Position numbers and translations under genes: made by a program
The notes under the pieces: model-generated
Told to the model about the DNA's origin: nothing
What the model saw: the letters and a program-made list of their open reading frames with translations, nothing else
Databases searched by the model: none
Source: Micromonospora noduli
Lineage (GTDB): Bacteria > Actinomycetota > Actinomycetes > Mycobacteriales > Micromonosporaceae
Length of the DNA stretch: 42,566 nucleotides
Assembly (NCBI RefSeq): GCF_003264365.1
Contig: NZ_PYAK01000053.1
Span: 1 to 42,566 of the forward strand
Direction: 5' to 3'
Part shown: in pieces, positions 32,677 to 41,537 of the stretch
How the letters are laid out: the number at the start of each line of letters is the position of its first letter
Position numbering within the stretch: position 1 is the first letter of the stretch

Positions 32677-33621
32677 TCAGTCACGCAGGATCTGAAGCGC
32701 ACGGTCCAGGTCGTCAGGGTAGTCGCTGACGAACCGGACCTCGTCCCCCGTTCGGGGGTGCAGAAAGCTCAGTTCGCGGGCGTGCAGCCACTGTCGGGCC
32801 AGGCCGAGACGGGCCGAGAGGGTGGGATCGGCGCCGTAGGTGAGGTCACCCACACAGGGGTGCCGCATGGTGGAGAAGTGCACCCGGATCTGGTGCGTCC
32901 GGCCGGTCTCCAACCGGACGTCGACCAGGCTCGCCGCCGGGAACGCCTCCAGGGTGTCGTAGTGGGTGATGCTCGGCTTGCCGCCGGAGACCACCGCCCA
33001 GCGGTAGTCGTGGGTGGGGTGCCTGTCGATCGGCGCGTCAACGGTGCCGCGCAGCGGGTCCAGGTGGCCCTGCACCACCGCGTGGTAGCCCTTGTCGACC
33101 TCGCGGTACTTGAAGGCCCGCTTCAACGCCGTGTACGCCTGCTCGCTCTTGGCCACCACCATGATCCCGGTGGTGCCCACGTCGAGCCGGTGCACCACGC
33201 CCTGGCGCTCGGCGGCGCCACTGGTGGAGATGCGGTGCCCGATCGCGGCGAGCGCGCCGATCACCGTCGGCCCGGTCCACCCGGGGCTCGGGTGCGCGGC
33301 CACCCCGACCGGCTTGTCGACCACGACGATGTCGTCGTCGGCGTAGACGACCCGCAGGCCGGGCACCGCCTGCGGCACCACAGTCGGCGGTGCGACCGGG
33401 GCGGGCAGCGTGACGTCCAGCCAGGAGCCGGCCTTGACCTTGTGCGAGTTGGGCCGGGTGGAGCCGTCGACCAGCGCGTCCCCGGCGTCGACCAGGGCCG
33501 CGGCGGCGGTGCGGGAGAGCCCGAACAGGCGGGACACGGCCTGGTCCAGGCGCATGCCGTCGAGGCCGTCCGGAACCGGAAGGGAACGGTGGTCGCCGCC
33601 AGCGGCGAACGCGGAGGTCAT
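32677..33621 (-). CDS. rluD: RluA-family 23S rRNA pseudouridine synthase
   Basis: 314 residues. An N-terminal S4 RNA-binding domain (about 20-75: MRLDQAVSRLFGLSRTAAAA) precedes the catalytic domain with D147 in HRLDVGTTG, plus KGYHAVVQG and GRTHQIRVHF. RluD modifies helix 69 of 23S rRNA; other RluA members act elsewhere, so the exact site is presumed. The start ATG 33621 overlaps the lspA stop (ATGA), the lspA-rluD order being common in bacteria. Confidence 0.93.
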   Translation of the reverse strand: MTSAFAAGGDHRSLPVPDGLDGMRLDQAVSRLFGLSRTAAAALVDAGDALVDGSTRPNSHKVKAGSWLDVTLPAPVAPPTVVPQAVPGLRVVYADDDIVVVDKPVGVAAHPSPGWTGPTVIGALAAIGHRISTSGAAERQGVVHRLDVGTTGIMVVAKSEQAYTALKRAFKYREVDKGYHAVVQGHLDPLRGTVDAPIDRHPTHDYRWAVVSGGKPSITHYDTLEAFPAASLVDVRLETGRTHQIRVHFSTMRHPCVGDLTYGADPTLSARLGLARQWLHARELSFLHPRTGDEVRFVSDYPDDLDRALQILRD

Positions 33622-34235
33622 GCCCGCTCCCGCTGCTCGGCGCCCGATGCGGCGGCGTCCGTCGTGGCCGGGTCGCCGTCGCGCCCCGCCCGCCGGCCGT
33701 CACGCTGACGGCCGGTCAGCTCCAACAGGACCGCCAGCAGCACGCCGCAGACCAGCGAACTGTCGGCCAGGTTGAACACCGGCCAGACCTGACCGTACGG
33801 ATCGAAGAGGCTGATCATGTCCACCACGTGCCCGTGGAACGGGGACGGCGCCCGGAAGATCCGGTCGACGAGGTTGCCCAACGCGCCGCCGAGCACCAGG
33901 CCGAGCGAGATCGCCCAGGGCAACGAGCGCAGCCGCAGTGCCATCCAGACGATCCAGCCGACCACACCGATGGTGATCAGTGGGAAGACCCAGGTGTGGT
34001 CCGAGCCGATGCTCCAGGCCGCGCCGCTGTTGCGGGTCAGGCTCAGGTAGACGAACCCGCCGAGCAGCCGGACCGGCTCCCGGTCGGTCAGCGCGGCCAG
34101 CGCGAGGTGCTTGGTGACCAGGTCGGCCAGCAGGGCCACCAGGGCGACTCCGGCGAGAATCGCGACGGCCCGGGGCCGGCGCGTGCCGCCGCCCGGATCG
34201 GTGCGGCCGGGTTCGGCGGACGGTACTGCGGTCAT
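33618..34235 (-). CDS. lspA: Signal peptidase II (lipoprotein signal peptidase)
   Basis: 205 residues from ATG 34235 with GGGGAG 3 nt upstream. An aspartic peptidase of the membrane that cuts prolipoprotein signal peptides. Four membrane segments (about 22-42, 80-100, 106-124 and 155-175) and the catalytic Asp pair D124 (GNLVDRIFR) and D158 (VFNLADSSL) are present; TRNSGAAWS (68-75) is the conserved loop. The C-terminal tail (175-205) is charged and longer than usual. An upstream in-frame ATG (34268) has no support. Confidence 0.95.
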   Translation of the reverse strand: MTAVPSAEPGRTDPGGGTRRPRAVAILAGVALVALLADLVTKHLALAALTDREPVRLLGGFVYLSLTRNSGAAWSIGSDHTWVFPLITIGVVGWIVWMALRLRSLPWAISLGLVLGGALGNLVDRIFRAPSPFHGHVVDMISLFDPYGQVWPVFNLADSSLVCGVLLAVLLELTGRQRDGRRAGRDGDPATTDAAASGAEQRERA

Positions 34236-34299
34236 GCGCTCCCCATCGACAGTCTTGGCGGTGATCACTCACCGTCTCATCGCCGCCGGGGAACGGACC

Positions 34300-34719
34300 T
34301 CAGCGCCGCTCCTCCAGCTGCTTGCACGTCACACACAGGGTGGCCGACGGGAAGGCGGCGAGGCGCTCGACCGGGATCGGGTTGCCGCACCGCTCGCACC
34401 AGCCGTAACCACCCTCGTCGAGGCGCTCCAGAGCGCGCTCCACCTGCGTGATCCGTTCCAGAATGCTGTTGGCGAGAGAGATCTCCTGCTCCCGCTCGAG
34501 CGTCTTGGTGCCCGTGTCGGCCTGGTCGTCCCCGGCCGAGTCGGTCAGCCGATCGCGCTGCAGCTCGGTGATCTCACTCAGCGTCTGATCGTACTCGGCA
34601 CGAAGCTCGTCCCGACGCGCCGCCAGCGCGGCCCGGATCTTCTCGGTCTCCGCCGTGCTGCGGGTGGCCTTCGCCACCGGCTTGCGCCCGGCGGTCCTGG
34701 TGTCGGATGGCTTCGCCAT
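34300..34719 (-). CDS. DksA/TraR-type C4 zinc-finger protein
   Basis: 139 residues from ATG 34719, with GAGGGAG 8 nt upstream. The N-terminus is Lys/Arg-rich; residues 22-100 form a long coiled coil (LAARRDELRAEYDQTLSEIT and continuing), and C108, C111, C129 and C132 form the zinc finger (GWCERCGNPIPVERL, TLCVTCK). DksA-like proteins reach into RNA polymerase; the acidic tip residues of E. coli DksA (DxxDxA) are matched only loosely by DSAGDDQAD (60-68). A role in transcription control or stress response is likely, not proven. It lies upstream of lspA, 64 nt away. Confidence 0.88.
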   Translation of the reverse strand: MAKPSDTRTAGRKPVAKATRSTAETEKIRAALAARRDELRAEYDQTLSEITELQRDRLTDSAGDDQADTGTKTLEREQEISLANSILERITQVERALERLDEGGYGWCERCGNPIPVERLAAFPSATLCVTCKQLEERR

Positions 34720-34944
34720 GGGTCGCTCCCTCGGCCGGGGAACCGCGCGGTCCGCGGCGCCTGGACAGGGGGCGCCGACCAGGGCGTCCCCTATGTACGA
34801 AAAGGGGCGCACGGCGACGATGGCCGCGCACTCCGGAGGTTGGCAAGAATACGGAACGTACAGGCGTCCGACAACGTGCCGCACCGTCGCACCGTTTAAC
34901 AGCCCCTAGCCCTGCCTAACTGGGGCAAAGGGAACGCTAGCAGA
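34720..34944 (-). promoter_or_regulatory. Promoter region of the DksA-like gene
   Basis: On the minus strand TTGTCG (34869-34874), 17 nt, TATTCT (34846-34851) is a good sigma-70-type promoter, giving a leader of about 120 nt before ATG 34719. GCCCC/GGGGC around 34902-34926 could form a weak terminator for the antiporter gene region. The rest of the 225 bp shows nothing I recognise. Confidence 0.5.
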
Positions 34945-36444
34945 TCAATTGGGCACCTCATCCCCGTACTCACCAAACCATCGGGCCAGACGACCCCGCC
35001 GACTGACCGCCCGCAACCGCCGTTCCGCCGCGTCCCGCACCCCGGCGGTCGCCACGATCAGCAGACTGTCGCCGGTCTTCAACCGGGTGTCCGGTGCGGG
35101 CACGAAGCCCACGCCGTCGCGCAGCACCAGGGTCACCGACGCGCCCAGCGGAAGGCGCAACTCGTCGACGTGCACGCCGGCCAGCCGTGAGCCCGGTGGC
35201 ACCTCCACCTGGAGCAGGTCCGCCCGCATTCGCTCCAGCGGCGCGGTCTCCACGTGGATCTCGGCGGCCTCGGCCGGCGCGGTCACCCGCAACCGGCGGG
35301 CGAACGACCCCAGCGTCCCGGTCTGCACCAGCGTGAAGATCACCACCAGCACGAAGACCACGTCGAAGAGCCGCTCCGCGCCGGGCACCCGCTCGGAGAG
35401 CGGAATGGTGGCCAGCACGATCGGCACCGCGCCGCGCAGCCCGGCCCAGGACAGAAACGCCTGTTCTCGAAGGCCGACCCGGAACGGCAACGCCGAGACG
35501 GCCACCGACAACGGTCGGGCCAGGAGCACCAGAGCCAGCCCGGCGACCACCGCGGGCAGCACCGCCGCGTCCAGCCGGCCCGGCGAGGCCAGCAACCCGA
35601 GCAGCACGAACAACCCGATCTGGGCGAGCCAGGCCAGCCCGTCCGCGAAACCGAGAATCGCCTGCCGGTGCGACAGGCGGGCGTTGCCCAGCAGCACCCC
35701 TGCCACATAGACGGCGAGGAAGCCCGAGGCGTGCAGAACCGCCCCCGCGGCGTACGCCAGCACTGTGATGCCCACCGCGGCGATCGGGTAGAGCCCGGCC
35801 GAGGGCAGCGCCGCCCGGCGCAGCGCCCAGGTGCCGGCGACGCCCGCGGCCACGCCCACCGCCGCGCCGACGCCCAGCTCGTAGCAGACCAGCGCGGCCT
35901 CGTACCACCACGGGTGCGAGAAGCCCTCGTGGGACAGCAGCACCACCAGCAGCACCACCGGGGCGTCGTTCATCCCCGACTCGGCCTCCAGGGTCGCCAC
36001 CAGCCGGGGCGGCAACCGCAGTCGGCGCAGGGTGGCGAAGACGGCCGCCGCGTCGGTGGACGAGAGCACCGCGCCGTAGAGCAGCGCCAACCGCCAGTCC
36101 AACCCCAGCAGCAGGTGCACGGCGACGCCGACCACCACGATGCTGACGATCACGCCGACCGTGGAGAGCGCGGAGGCCAGCCCGAGCACCGGACGCAGCG
36201 TGGTCCACCGGGCGGTGAGGCCGCCCTCCGCGATGATCACGATCAGCGCGCAGAAGCCGAGGGTCCGGGTCAGCTCGACGTCGTCGAAACGGATGCCCAG
36301 CCCGCCCTCGCCGATCGCCACGCCCAACGCCAGGTAGACCAGGAGGCTGGGCACGCCGAGCCGGGTGGACAGTCGCACCGCGCCGACAGCGACCAGCAGC
36401 ACTGCCGCACCGAGCAGCAGCGCGATATCCAACCCGGGCGTCAC
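34945..36444 (-). CDS. CPA1-family cation/proton antiporter with C-terminal TrkA-C domain
   Basis: 499 residues from GTG 36444 (VTPGLDIALLLGAAVLLVAV). About 12-13 membrane segments cover residues 5-395; SSTDAAAVFATLRR (about 127-140) and ESGMNDAPVVLLV (about 153-165) hold the conserved Asp residues of the ion pathway, as in NhaP2-type K+/H+ antiporters. Residues about 405-480 (LLQVEVPPGSRLAGVHVDEL, LPLGASVTLVLRDG, LKTGDSLLIVATAG) are a TrkA-C domain that may bind a nucleotide. The N-terminal 41 residues of the longer frame are discarded as they lie in the end of the preceding gene. It follows the DUF167 gene by 22 nt. Confidence 0.88.
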   Translation of the reverse strand: MTPGLDIALLLGAAVLLVAVGAVRLSTRLGVPSLLVYLALGVAIGEGGLGIRFDDVELTRTLGFCALIVIIAEGGLTARWTTLRPVLGLASALSTVGVIVSIVVVGVAVHLLLGLDWRLALLYGAVLSSTDAAAVFATLRRLRLPPRLVATLEAESGMNDAPVVLLVVLLSHEGFSHPWWYEAALVCYELGVGAAVGVAAGVAGTWALRRAALPSAGLYPIAAVGITVLAYAAGAVLHASGFLAVYVAGVLLGNARLSHRQAILGFADGLAWLAQIGLFVLLGLLASPGRLDAAVLPAVVAGLALVLLARPLSVAVSALPFRVGLREQAFLSWAGLRGAVPIVLATIPLSERVPGAERLFDVVFVLVVIFTLVQTGTLGSFARRLRVTAPAEAAEIHVETAPLERMRADLLQVEVPPGSRLAGVHVDELRLPLGASVTLVLRDGVGFVPAPDTRLKTGDSLLIVATAGVRDAAERRLRAVSRRGRLARWFGEYGDEVPN

Positions 36445-36466
36445 GGCTGCCTTGCCTGGGCTGTCC

Positions 36467-36772
36467 TCACTCGGCGGATCCGTCGCGCAGGCGGCGCAGC
36501 ACCTCGGGCAACTCCGGGCCGGGTCGATCGACGAGGAAGAGCTTGTCCCGGCTGGCCGCGCCGGCACGAAGTGACACGGCGGCCGGTCGGACGCCCAACG
36601 CGCCGGCCAACGCCCGGCGGGCGGCCTCGGTGGCCCGACCGTCGACGGCCGGGTCGTGGACCGCGATCACGAGGGCGGGCCCGTGCGGGCCGTCGAAGCG
36701 GCCACCCACCCGGTCCCGGGAGGCGCCGGGCTTCACCCGTACCGCCACGGTGAGCGTGTCCTGCGCGGGCAC
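36467..36772 (-). CDS. DUF167 (YggU-like) protein
   Basis: 101 residues from GTG 36772. TLTVAVRVKPGASRDRVGGR, VIAVHDPAVDGRATEAARRA and SLRAGAASRDKLFLVD match DUF167/YggU, a small alpha/beta protein of unknown function, often found near yggS and yggT. That agrees with the cluster here: yggS, yggT and wag31 lie within 4 kb upstream on the same strand. It begins 10 nt after the stop of the membrane protein gene at 36783. Confidence 0.88.
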   Translation of the reverse strand: MPAQDTLTVAVRVKPGASRDRVGGRFDGPHGPALVIAVHDPAVDGRATEAARRALAGALGVRPAAVSLRAGAASRDKLFLVDRPGPELPEVLRRLRDGSAE

Positions 36773-36782
36773 CGGGGCCGCT

Positions 36783-37514
36783 TCAGATCGGCCGGGCGTC
36801 GGCGAGGAGAGCGGTCGCCGGCGCGCAGTGCGCGCACGGGGTGAAGCCGAGTTCCACGGCCTCGGCGACCGGCAACGTCTCGGGCTGCCAGCCGATCAGG
36901 TGGGGGCAGCCGTCCAGGTGGTAACGGGGGCGGCCGTCGACGACCTCGACGGCGTCGAGCAGTCGGGCCACCCGGGCCGCCTCGGCGGCCGTGATCTGCT
37001 GGGCGGCCGGCTCGTCGACCGCCGCGACCGCCGGGTCGAACACGTCGTCGGCCGACGCCGCGATCGGCGACGCCGGGCTGACCGGCCGGGCCCGCGCGGG
37101 TGCCCCGTCCGCCGCACTCACCAACGGCGACGCGTCATCGACGTGCGGCGCGTCGACCGGCGACGCCTCATCGACCGGCGGCTCGGGTGGTTGCCGCCAC
37201 CCGGTGCCGCCGGTACCAAACGTCGAAGGCACATGCTGGACCGGAACCTCCGGCTCGACCAGCGGCGGCCCGTACGCGACACCCGGTGTGGCCTGGCTGG
37301 CCGTGCGGGGCGCGTCGGGGTGCTGCCGGTCGGTCCGGCCGGGATCCGCCATGGCGCGGTTGGCGGCTGCCTGGCGGGCGCCCACCACCAACGCCACGGC
37401 GGCCAGCAGACTGGCCGCGATGGAGATGACCAACAAGAAGCTGGAGCCACCGGCCAGGCCGAGCACCAGTAGCACCACCGCGACGAGGATGAGCAGAAGA
37501 CTTGCGACTATCAC
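36783..37514 (-). CDS. Membrane protein with C-terminal Cys/His motif
   Basis: 243 residues from GTG 37514. Two membrane segments (2-20 and 26-45) are followed by a Pro/Asp/Ala-rich linker (50-170) and a compact C-terminal unit: RYHLDGCPHLIGWQ (about 199-212) and ELGFTPCAHCAPA (about 223-235). The pattern YHxxxCPHL...PCxxC resembles the small zinc-binding module attached to some nucleases and to Ada-like proteins. Residue spacing suggests one metal bound by Cys and His. I cannot name a function. It lies between wag31 and DUF167 on the same strand. Confidence 0.75.
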   Translation of the reverse strand: MIVASLLLILVAVVLLVLGLAGGSSFLLVISIAASLLAAVALVVGARQAAANRAMADPGRTDRQHPDAPRTASQATPGVAYGPPLVEPEVPVQHVPSTFGTGGTGWRQPPEPPVDEASPVDAPHVDDASPLVSAADGAPARARPVSPASPIAASADDVFDPAVAAVDEPAAQQITAAEAARVARLLDAVEVVDGRPRYHLDGCPHLIGWQPETLPVAEAVELGFTPCAHCAPATALLADARPI

Positions 37515-37594
37515 GGCTCACCCCCGCCGCGTCGAACCGTCCAGGCTGGGCCGGCGACCGTCACCATTGGCGGACAGCGATCGCCGGCCGGTGC

Positions 37595-38404
37595 TCAGCG
37601 TCCGGCTTCGAGGGCGCCGGAGCGCCCGCCGCCGCCGTACGAACCAGCGAGACCCGCTGCGGCCAGCCCGTTGCCGCCGGCGACCCGGCCAGCTTCGGAG
37701 CGGGTCATCTCGGCCTCGAGGCCCTGGCCACGACCGTCGAGGTCACGCAGCTGGCTCTCCAGGTACGCCTTGAGCCGGGTGCGGTACTCGCGCTCGAACT
37801 GCTTGAGCTCCTCGATGTGCTTCTGCAGCGCCGTGCGCTTGGCGTCCAGGCCGCCCATGGCCTCCTGGTGCCGCTGGCGGGCGTCCCGCTCAAGGGCGTC
37901 AGCCTTGGCGCGCGCCTCCCGGGTCACCTCCTCGGCCTTGCTGCGAGCCTCGGACAACAGCTGGTCGGCCTCGCGGCGAGCGTCGGACACGTGGTCGTCG
38001 GCGGTGCGCTGGGCCATCATCAGCACGCGCAGGGCCTGCTGCTCACCGTCACCGGTGACGCCGCCGGCCGGGCCGCCGGTCGCGCGGACCTGCTCCAGCT
38101 CGGCCTGCATCGCGCGGGCAGCCTGCTCGGCCGCCGACTTGTCGCGCTGCACCCGGTCCAGTTGGGCCTTGACATCGTTGAGCTCCGCCGCGAGTCGGGC
38201 GTCGCCGCCGGGGCCGGCGGGGGCACCGCCACGGCCGCCGCGCTCCACCTGGGCGCGCAGCTCGTTGTTCTCCTCGATGAGACGGGCGAGCTCGCGCTCG
38301 ACCTCATCCAGGAAGGCGTCGACCTCCTCCTCGTCATACCCCCGTTTGCCGATCGGCGGCTTTTTGAAGGCGACGTTGTGGACGTCGGCCGGGGTCAGCG
38401 GCAT
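37595..38404 (-). CDS. wag31: DivIVA/Wag31 polar growth and division protein
   Basis: 269 residues from ATG 38404, with GAGGAG 5 nt upstream. MPLTPADVHNVAFKKPPIGK, then RGYDEEEVDAFLDEVERELA, is the DivIVA N-terminal membrane-binding domain (1-50). A Gly/Ala-rich linker (70-80 and 115-125) and long coiled coils (85-115, 135-235) follow; the end is Gly-rich. It marks cell poles and directs tip growth in actinobacteria. In Mycobacterium the linker Thr73 is phosphorylated by PknA; I cannot place the equivalent safely here. Last gene of the division block in the window. Confidence 0.96.
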   Translation of the reverse strand: MPLTPADVHNVAFKKPPIGKRGYDEEEVDAFLDEVERELARLIEENNELRAQVERGGRGGAPAGPGGDARLAAELNDVKAQLDRVQRDKSAAEQAARAMQAELEQVRATGGPAGGVTGDGEQQALRVLMMAQRTADDHVSDARREADQLLSEARSKAEEVTREARAKADALERDARQRHQEAMGGLDAKRTALQKHIEELKQFEREYRTRLKAYLESQLRDLDGRGQGLEAEMTRSEAGRVAGGNGLAAAGLAGSYGGGGRSGALEAGR

Positions 38405-38448
38405 CGAAACTCCTCGGGTCAGTTGCGGCCGCGAAAGCGCGTCGGTCA

Positions 38449-38754
38449 TCAGGCAGATGCCCTGATCGACGGCCCTAACACGAACTCCATCAGCACGAAC
38501 AGGATAACCAGGAGCACAAGGGAGGCCAGGTCGATGCTCACGGTACCAATTCGCAGCGGAGGGATCACACGCCTCAACGCGTTGAGAGGGGGATCAGTGA
38601 CGCTCCACACGGATTCCAATCCTGCCGATGCTCCACGCCCCGGTTGCCAGCGACGGCCGTACTGCAGGACGGCGCTCAACACGAACCGGGACAGAAGAAG
38701 GAGCAGGAAGACATAAAGGATCAGGTACAACACTTGCAGTAAGATCGACAACAC
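38449..38754 (-). CDS. YggT-family membrane protein
   Basis: 101 residues from GTG 38754. Two membrane segments (3-28 and 72-95) flank SVWSVTDPPLNALRRVIPPL and RIGTVSIDLAS, the YggT signature. It lies between sepF and wag31, as in many actinobacteria and Firmicutes (ylmG in Bacillus). The role is thought to concern division or membrane organisation but is not settled. Confidence 0.92.
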   Translation of the reverse strand: MLSILLQVLYLILYVFLLLLLSRFVLSAVLQYGRRWQPGRGASAGLESVWSVTDPPLNALRRVIPPLRIGTVSIDLASLVLLVILFVLMEFVLGPSIRASA

Positions 38755-38784
38755 GGTCAGCGACGTCCCTCGGGTCGGGCGGGA

Positions 38785-39477
38785 TCAACTCAGACTGAAA
38801 AAGCCGCCCTCAGCGATCTTGGCTTTGTCCTCTGCGGTGACCTGGACGTTAGCCGGTGAGAGCAGGAACACCCGATTGGTCACGCGCTCGATCGTACCGC
38901 GCAGGCCGAACGCCAGTCCGGCGGCGAAGTCCACCAGACGGCGGGCATCGGCCTCATCCATCTCGGTGAGATTGATGATCACCGGGACCCCGTCGCGGAA
39001 GTGCTCACCGATGGTGCGCGCCTCCCGGTAGGTGGTGGGGTGCAGCGTGGTGATCTGGTAACGCTGCTCCTCCTCGGGAAGGGCCCGCTCGCGCGACGTG
39101 ACCTGCGGCGCGAGGGCCAGGTTGTCCCGAGTGTGGTAGGTCAACGCACCGGAGGTCTCGCCCGCCGACGAGCGGGTGATCGACCGGACGCTGGACCGCT
39201 CGATCCGCTCCGGCCGCTCACCGTCACCGCGTTCGGACTCGCCCAACCGCCCGCTCGACCGGTCGGAGAGTCGACCCCGCCCGCTGTCGCGCGGCCGGGG
39301 AGCCGGCGGCTCCTCGGCGTCGTCCTCGTCGTCGTCGGCGAACTCCTCGGCGTACCGGCTCTGCCGGTAACGCGAGTCGCGGTAGCCACCCTTTTCGTAG
39401 CCACCGTCGTCGTAGGCCCGCTCGTCGTCTTCTTCGACCAGACCGAGCCAGACCCCCGCCTTGCGCAGTGCACCCAT
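38785..39477 (-). CDS. sepF: Cell division protein SepF
   Basis: 230 residues from ATG 39477 (MGALRKAGVWLGLVEEDDER), with GGAAGGG upstream. The N-terminal amphipathic helix (1-14) should bind the membrane. Residues 15-120 are an acidic and Arg/Ser-rich linker including RYRQSRY. The SepF fold is at about 140-230: ITTLHPTTYREARTIGEHFR, GVPVIINLTEMDEADARRLV and DFAAGLAFGLRGTIERVTNR, ending FLLSP. SepF is the main FtsZ membrane anchor in actinobacteria, which lack FtsA. It lies downstream of ftsZ and yggS. Confidence 0.96.
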   Translation of the reverse strand: MGALRKAGVWLGLVEEDDERAYDDGGYEKGGYRDSRYRQSRYAEEFADDDEDDAEEPPAPRPRDSGRGRLSDRSSGRLGESERGDGERPERIERSSVRSITRSSAGETSGALTYHTRDNLALAPQVTSRERALPEEEQRYQITTLHPTTYREARTIGEHFRDGVPVIINLTEMDEADARRLVDFAAGLAFGLRGTIERVTNRVFLLSPANVQVTAEDKAKIAEGGFFSLS

Positions 39478-39575
39478 CCCGCGCCCTTCCGTCCGCCGTG
39501 CGGCACGCGCCCCCGTGCCATGTCGCCCGTCGCGAGTGGACAACCATGCCCATCGGACCGGAACGGCAATCCCCC

Positions 39576-39599
39576 GGCGCGCGATTCGCGTCGCGCGCC
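39576..39599 (-). promoter_or_regulatory. Stable hairpin upstream of sepF
   Basis: GGCGCGCGA (39576-39584), TTCGCG, TCGCGCGCC (39591-39599): a perfect 9-bp stem about 100 nt before the sepF start and 70 nt after yggS. It may end part of the ftsZ-yggS transcripts or protect the sepF message. The surrounding 191-bp gap also has an AT-rich part (39640-39655) that may hold a promoter. Confidence 0.5.
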
Positions 39600-39668
39600 A
39601 CGACCCCCGACTAGGAGACGCCCGCCCCTGAAACAACACTGATGTAATTTGCTTGTCTCGCGGTCAGG

Positions 39669-40412
39669 CTACCGCAGCGTGGGACGCATTCCGAGCAACG
39701 CGCTACCGACGCGGACATGTGTCGCGCCGTAACGGATCGCGATTTCGAAATCTCCGCTCATACCGGCGGACAACGCGGTGGCTCCCGGATGGACAGCCCT
39801 GAACGCGTCGGCCACCTCCGCGAGCCGGGCGAACGCCCGCTCCGGCTCCCACCCCAGCGGAGCGACCGCCATGAGACCGACCAGACGCAACCCCGGCGCG
39901 TCGGCCACCGCCTCGGCCACCGGCTCCAGACCGGCGGCCGGATCCGCCGAGCCGGGCAGGGCTCCGCCCCGGGCCGCGTCGCCGTCGATGCTCACCTGGA
40001 CCAGAGCGTCGAGCGGCTCCCGCCGGTCGGCGGTGGCGGTGGCCAACGCCCGGGCCAGCCGGACACTGTCGACGGAGTGCACCACGTCGGCGTAGCGGAC
40101 CACCGAGCGGGCCTTGTTGCGCTGCAACTGGCCGATGAAGTGCCAGCGGGGACGCACCCCGGCGGCAGTCACCTCGGCGGCCTTGCCGGCTGCCTCCTGG
40201 TCGCGGTTCTCCCCCATGTCGGTCACCCCGAGCCCGGCCAGCGCCAACACGTCGCTGGCCGGGTAGGTCTTCGTCACCGCGATCATCGTGACCTCGGCGC
40301 GGTCCCGCCCGGCCTGCGCGCAGGCGTCATCGATCCGGGTCCGAACCTGGGCCAGACCGGCAGCGAGTTCGGCGTGCCGATCTGGTCGTACCGTGGCTGA
40401 GCTGTCGGTCAT
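39669..40412 (-). CDS. yggS: PLP homeostasis protein YggS
   Basis: 247 residues, single-domain barrel that binds pyridoxal phosphate and helps control its level and amino-acid balance. The PLP lysine is K48 in MIAVTKTYPASDV; GENRDQE (68-74), WHFIGQLQRNKAR (90-102), SIDGDAARGG and LSAGMSGDFEIAI, followed by RYGATHVRVGSALLG, are conserved. The start ATG 40412 is 9 nt after the ftsZ stop, so it is in the same operon. Its place between ftsZ and sepF is typical of actinobacteria. Confidence 0.95.
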   Translation of the reverse strand: MTDSSATVRPDRHAELAAGLAQVRTRIDDACAQAGRDRAEVTMIAVTKTYPASDVLALAGLGVTDMGENRDQEAAGKAAEVTAAGVRPRWHFIGQLQRNKARSVVRYADVVHSVDSVRLARALATATADRREPLDALVQVSIDGDAARGGALPGSADPAAGLEPVAEAVADAPGLRLVGLMAVAPLGWEPERAFARLAEVADAFRAVHPGATALSAGMSGDFEIAIRYGATHVRVGSALLGMRPTLR

Positions 40413-40421
40413 CGGCGGTGC

Positions 40422-41537
40422 TCAGGACCCGTTCTTGAGGAAGTCGGGAACGTCCACGTCGTCGAAGAGCACGCGACGCGGCGACTGGGCCGGAGCCGGG
40501 TTGGTGGCCGGCGCCGGCGCCGGGGTGCTCTGCGGTGCCGGCTGGTTGGTGTTGGTCTTGCGGGTCGGCTCGGCCGCCTTGTACGCGGGCGTGCCGCCGT
40601 CGAAGCCCGCCGCGATGACCGTCACCCGCACCTCGTCACCGAGCGCGTCGTCGATGACCGCACCGAAGATGATGTTGGCGTCCGGGTGGGCCGCGTCGGT
40701 GACCAGCTGGGCGGCGTCATTGATCTCGAACAGGCCCAGGTCGGAGCCGCCGGCGATGGAGAGCAGCACGCCCCGCGCGCCGTCCATGCTCTGCTCCAGC
40801 AGCGGGCTGGAGATGGCCGCCTCGGCCGCCTCGACCGCGCGGTTCTCGCCGCGGGCGCTGCCGATGCCCATCAACGCGCTGCCGGCGCCGCTCATCACGC
40901 TCTTGACGTCGGCGAAGTCCAGGTTGATCAGACCCGGGGTGGTGATCAGGTCGGTGATGCCCTGCACACCCGAGAGCAGCACCTGGTCGGCCGTGCGGAA
41001 CGCGTCCATCATGCTGATGTTGCGGTCGCCCAGGGCCAGCAGCCGGTCGTTCGGGATGACGATCAGCGTGTCGCACTGGTTGCGGAGCTCGTCTATCCCC
41101 GTCTCGGCCTGCACCTGGCGGCGCTTGCCCTCGAAGGAGAACGGCCGGGTCACGACGCCGATGGTCAGCGCGCCGAGCTTGCGGGCGATGTTGGCCACCA
41201 CGGGCGCGCCGCCGGTGCCGGTGCCGCCGCCCTCGCCGCAGGTCACGAAGACCATGTCGGCGCCCTTGAGCACCTCCTCGATCTCGTCGCGGTGGTCCTC
41301 GGCGGCGTTCTTCCCGACGTCCGGGTTGGCCCCGGCCCCCAGGCCACGGGTCAGCTCCCGGCCGACGTCGAGCTTGACGTCGGCGTCGCTCATCAGCAGC
41401 GCCTGCGCATCGGTGTTGATCGCGATGAACTCGACGCCCTTGAGCCCAACCTCGATCATCCGGTTGACGGCGTTGACGCCGCCGCCCCCGATGCCGACGA
41501 CCTTGATGACCGCCAGGTAGTTGTGCGGAGGTGTCAT
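40422..41537 (-). CDS. ftsZ: Cell division GTPase FtsZ
   Basis: 371 residues from ATG 41537. The N-terminal GTPase has GIGGGGVNAVN (15-25) and the tubulin signature GGGTGTG (103-109); the T7 loop NLDFADVKS supplies the catalytic Asp to the next subunit. A Pro/Ala-rich linker (about 315-355) leads to the C-terminal peptide DDVDVPDFLKNGS, which binds SepF and other partners. FtsZ builds the division ring. AAGGACCGGAG lies just before the start; a probable promoter with TTGACA is 130 nt upstream. Confidence 0.99.
   Translation of the reverse strand: MTPPHNYLAVIKVVGIGGGGVNAVNRMIEVGLKGVEFIAINTDAQALLMSDADVKLDVGRELTRGLGAGANPDVGKNAAEDHRDEIEEVLKGADMVFVTCGEGGGTGTGGAPVVANIARKLGALTIGVVTRPFSFEGKRRQVQAETGIDELRNQCDTLIVIPNDRLLALGDRNISMMDAFRTADQVLLSGVQGITDLITTPGLINLDFADVKSVMSGAGSALMGIGSARGENRAVEAAEAAISSPLLEQSMDGARGVLLSIAGGSDLGLFEINDAAQLVTDAAHPDANIIFGAVIDDALGDEVRVTVIAAGFDGGTPAYKAAEPTRKTNTNQPAPQSTPAPAPATNPAPAQSPRRVLFDDVDVPDFLKNGS

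Noticed and set aside
35254..36753. 499-codon open frame on the plus strand
   Set aside because: Shadow of the antiporter; no hydrophobic or domain pattern.
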